From F1-60-MAGs149 sp037133215 (GTDB lineage Bacteria; Actinomycetota; Thermoleophilia; Gaiellales; F1-60-MAGs149), in NCBI GenBank assembly GCA_037133215.1, contig JBAXOM010000091.1, positions 1 through 8,431 of the forward strand: 8,431 nt of DNA. Reading direction: 5' to 3'. Every line of letters starts with the position of its first letter. Position 1 is the stretch's first letter. Under the pieces are notes generated by a model. That model was not told where the DNA came from. It did no database searches and worked only from the letters and a program-made list of their open reading frames with translations. A program made the position numbers and the translations under genes. Below are positions 7,280 to 8,431 of the stretch, piece after piece.

Positions 7280-8413
7280 CTAGACGATCCGGCCGGCATC
7301 GCGCAAGAGCTCGGCGACGCGCTCACGCGGCAGGGCCGGGACACGACGCCCAAGCCTGCCCGGCATCTCCTCGTTGGCGACAAGGGCATTGACGATCGCC
7401 TCCTCGACGCACTGCACCGTCGCGGCAAAGAGACCATCGATCCTTGTCCAGGGCAAGAACGAGAGCGAGGAAATCTCGGCGGTCGTTGGCTCACCAAGCG
7501 GAAAGCCACCCGAAAATGCACCGGAGTTTGCCGTCGAGAAGGCAAGAAAAATGTCGCCCGAGAAGTGCGAGCCCGTCGTGCCGAGTCGAGCCAAGCCGAG
7601 CGGCACCCGGCGTGCCAGCGCCTTCATCTGCGGCGGCAGGAGCGGCGCGTCTGTCGCGAGAATCACGATGATCGAACCGGCCCCGGGCGGGACCACCCAA
7701 TCGTCCGAGCCAAGCGGATCATCGTCTGCGAGCGCCTCACCAAGGTGGACGCCCGCAATCGTCAACTCACCGCGACTGCCAAAATTGCTCTGCACAAAGA
7801 CGCCAACGGTGTAGGTCTCAGACCCCCACGCAACCTGCCGCGAGGCTGTGCCACTGCCTGCCTTAAAGCCGCAGCAGTTCATCCCCGTGCCACCACCAAC
7901 CGAGCCCTCCTCGAGCGGGCCAGATGCGGCCGAGTCAAGGGCAGCATGGACCTCTTCTTCGGTGATGCGGCGGTCGTTGATCGCGTGCAGAAAGCCGTCC
8001 CACGTCTCGGCCGCAACCGGCAGCGCCCACTCGTCGTTCGGGTCGGGGAAGCGCTCGTGGACCCAGCTATTGATGCCCGCCTGGGCAATGCCAACCGCAG
8101 CCGTACTGGTAATCGCAATCGGCAGGCTGACGGTGCCCGACTCCTCGATCCATGCCCAGCCCGTCATCTCGCCGTTGCCGTTGAGCGAGTAGACGCCCGC
8201 GGCGCACGCATCGTGCGGATGGGCCTTACCGCGCGGATGGATACCCGTCACACCGGTACGCACATCGTCACCCTCGATCACCGTTGTGTAGCCAACCTCA
8301 ACGCCCGGCACATCGGTGATGGCATTCCACGGGCCGGGCGTGCCCGTAAAGGGAATGCCGAGGGAGCGAGCACGAGGCTTGCCGGATGGGGTGACGAGCT
8401 GGGGATCACTCAT
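7280..8413 (-). CDS. P1 family peptidase (DmpA-type aminopeptidase/esterase)
   Basis: This N-terminal-nucleophile hydrolase matures by self-cleavage between a Gly and a Ser, and the new N-terminal Ser is the nucleophile. Family members (DmpA, BapA) remove N-terminal residues from D-/L-amino-acid amides, esters or beta-peptides. The 377-residue length matches DmpA. Family landmarks are ITDVPGVEVGY (32-42), GSVGGGTGM (170-178), SNFGSRGELTIAGV (209-222) with the oxyanion Asn at 210, the cleavage site G246/S247 in GAGSIIVILATDAPL (244-258), and SGDIFLAFSTAN (285-296). By memory-based alignment, the position of DmpA's active-site Tyr146 is W138 here (AETWDG, 135-140). No signal peptide is seen, so it is probably cytoplasmic. 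It converges on the SDR gene with a 52-bp gap. It has no Shine-Dalgarno and a -10-like box 7 bases before the ATG. Confidence 0.92.
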   Translation of the reverse strand: MSDPQLVTPSGKPRARSLGIPFTGTPGPWNAITDVPGVEVGYTTVIEGDDVRTGVTGIHPRGKAHPHDACAAGVYSLNGNGEMTGWAWIEESGTVSLPIAITSTAAVGIAQAGINSWVHERFPDPNDEWALPVAAETWDGFLHAINDRRITEEEVHAALDSAASGPLEEGSVGGGTGMNCCGFKAGSGTASRQVAWGSETYTVGVFVQSNFGSRGELTIAGVHLGEALADDDPLGSDDWVVPPGAGSIIVILATDAPLLPPQMKALARRVPLGLARLGTTGSHFSGDIFLAFSTANSGAFSGGFPLGEPTTAEISSLSFLPWTRIDGLFAATVQCVEEAIVNALVANEEMPGRLGRRVPALPRERVAELLRDAGRIV

Positions 8414-8430
8414 GCCGCAGACGGTACCGG
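8414..8430 (-). promoter_or_regulatory. Putative leaderless promoter -10 box of the P1 peptidase gene
   Basis: The minus strand reads CCGGTACCGTCT (8430-8419). Its TACCGT hexamer (8426-8421) ends 7 bases before the ATG. It matches the aminotransferase box at 11 of 12 positions and at the same offset from the start codon. Any -35 region lies beyond the window edge. Confidence 0.42.
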
Positions 8431-8431
8431 A

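Overview
The window is a compact, GC-rich bacterial segment (roughly 60% GC by eye) with eight protein-coding genes, no RNA genes, no mobile elements and no CRISPR. No intergenic stretch exceeds about 120 bases. The organism cannot be fixed from the sequence. GC-rich codon use, probable leaderless starts, an APS-type CysH and a TSUP permease inside the cys operon would fit Actinomycetota or Chloroflexota (Thermomicrobia-like); this is inference.

Left part (3-3779, minus strand): a four-gene assimilatory sulfate reduction operon. In transcription order it is cysH (APS reductase), a TauE/SafE (TSUP) anion permease, cysD and cysN (the two ATP sulfurylase subunits). Every junction overlaps by 1 or 4 bases, so the genes are almost certainly co-transcribed and translationally coupled. 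CysDN makes APS. CysH carries the Cys-Cys...Cys-x-x-Cys iron-sulfur motif, so it can reduce APS directly to sulfite, and no cysC (APS kinase) is present. The permease probably imports sulfate or exports sulfite. Sulfite reductase is not in the window and may lie beyond the left edge.

Middle (3780-3897): a 118-bp divergent intergenic region dense in inverted repeats. One of them encloses the cysH ribosome-binding site and start codon.

Right part (3898-7227, plus strand): an AruH-like PLP aminotransferase with a NylB/beta-lactamase-like serine hydrolase starting 2 bp after it, then a separately promoted short-chain dehydrogenase (SDR) in which the catalytic tyrosine position is leucine. Converging from the right edge (7280-8413, minus strand) is a DmpA-type (P1 family) self-cleaving aminopeptidase. 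Together the right-hand genes look like amino-acid or amide catabolism, but the substrates are unknown.

The most useful non-gene observation is that the aminotransferase and the P1 peptidase, unrelated genes on opposite strands, carry nearly the same 12-base box (CCGGTAYCGTCT) at exactly the same distance from their start codons, with no Shine-Dalgarno. This is the geometry expected of leaderless promoters. A relative of the box (GGTATCATC) lies upstream of the SDR gene.
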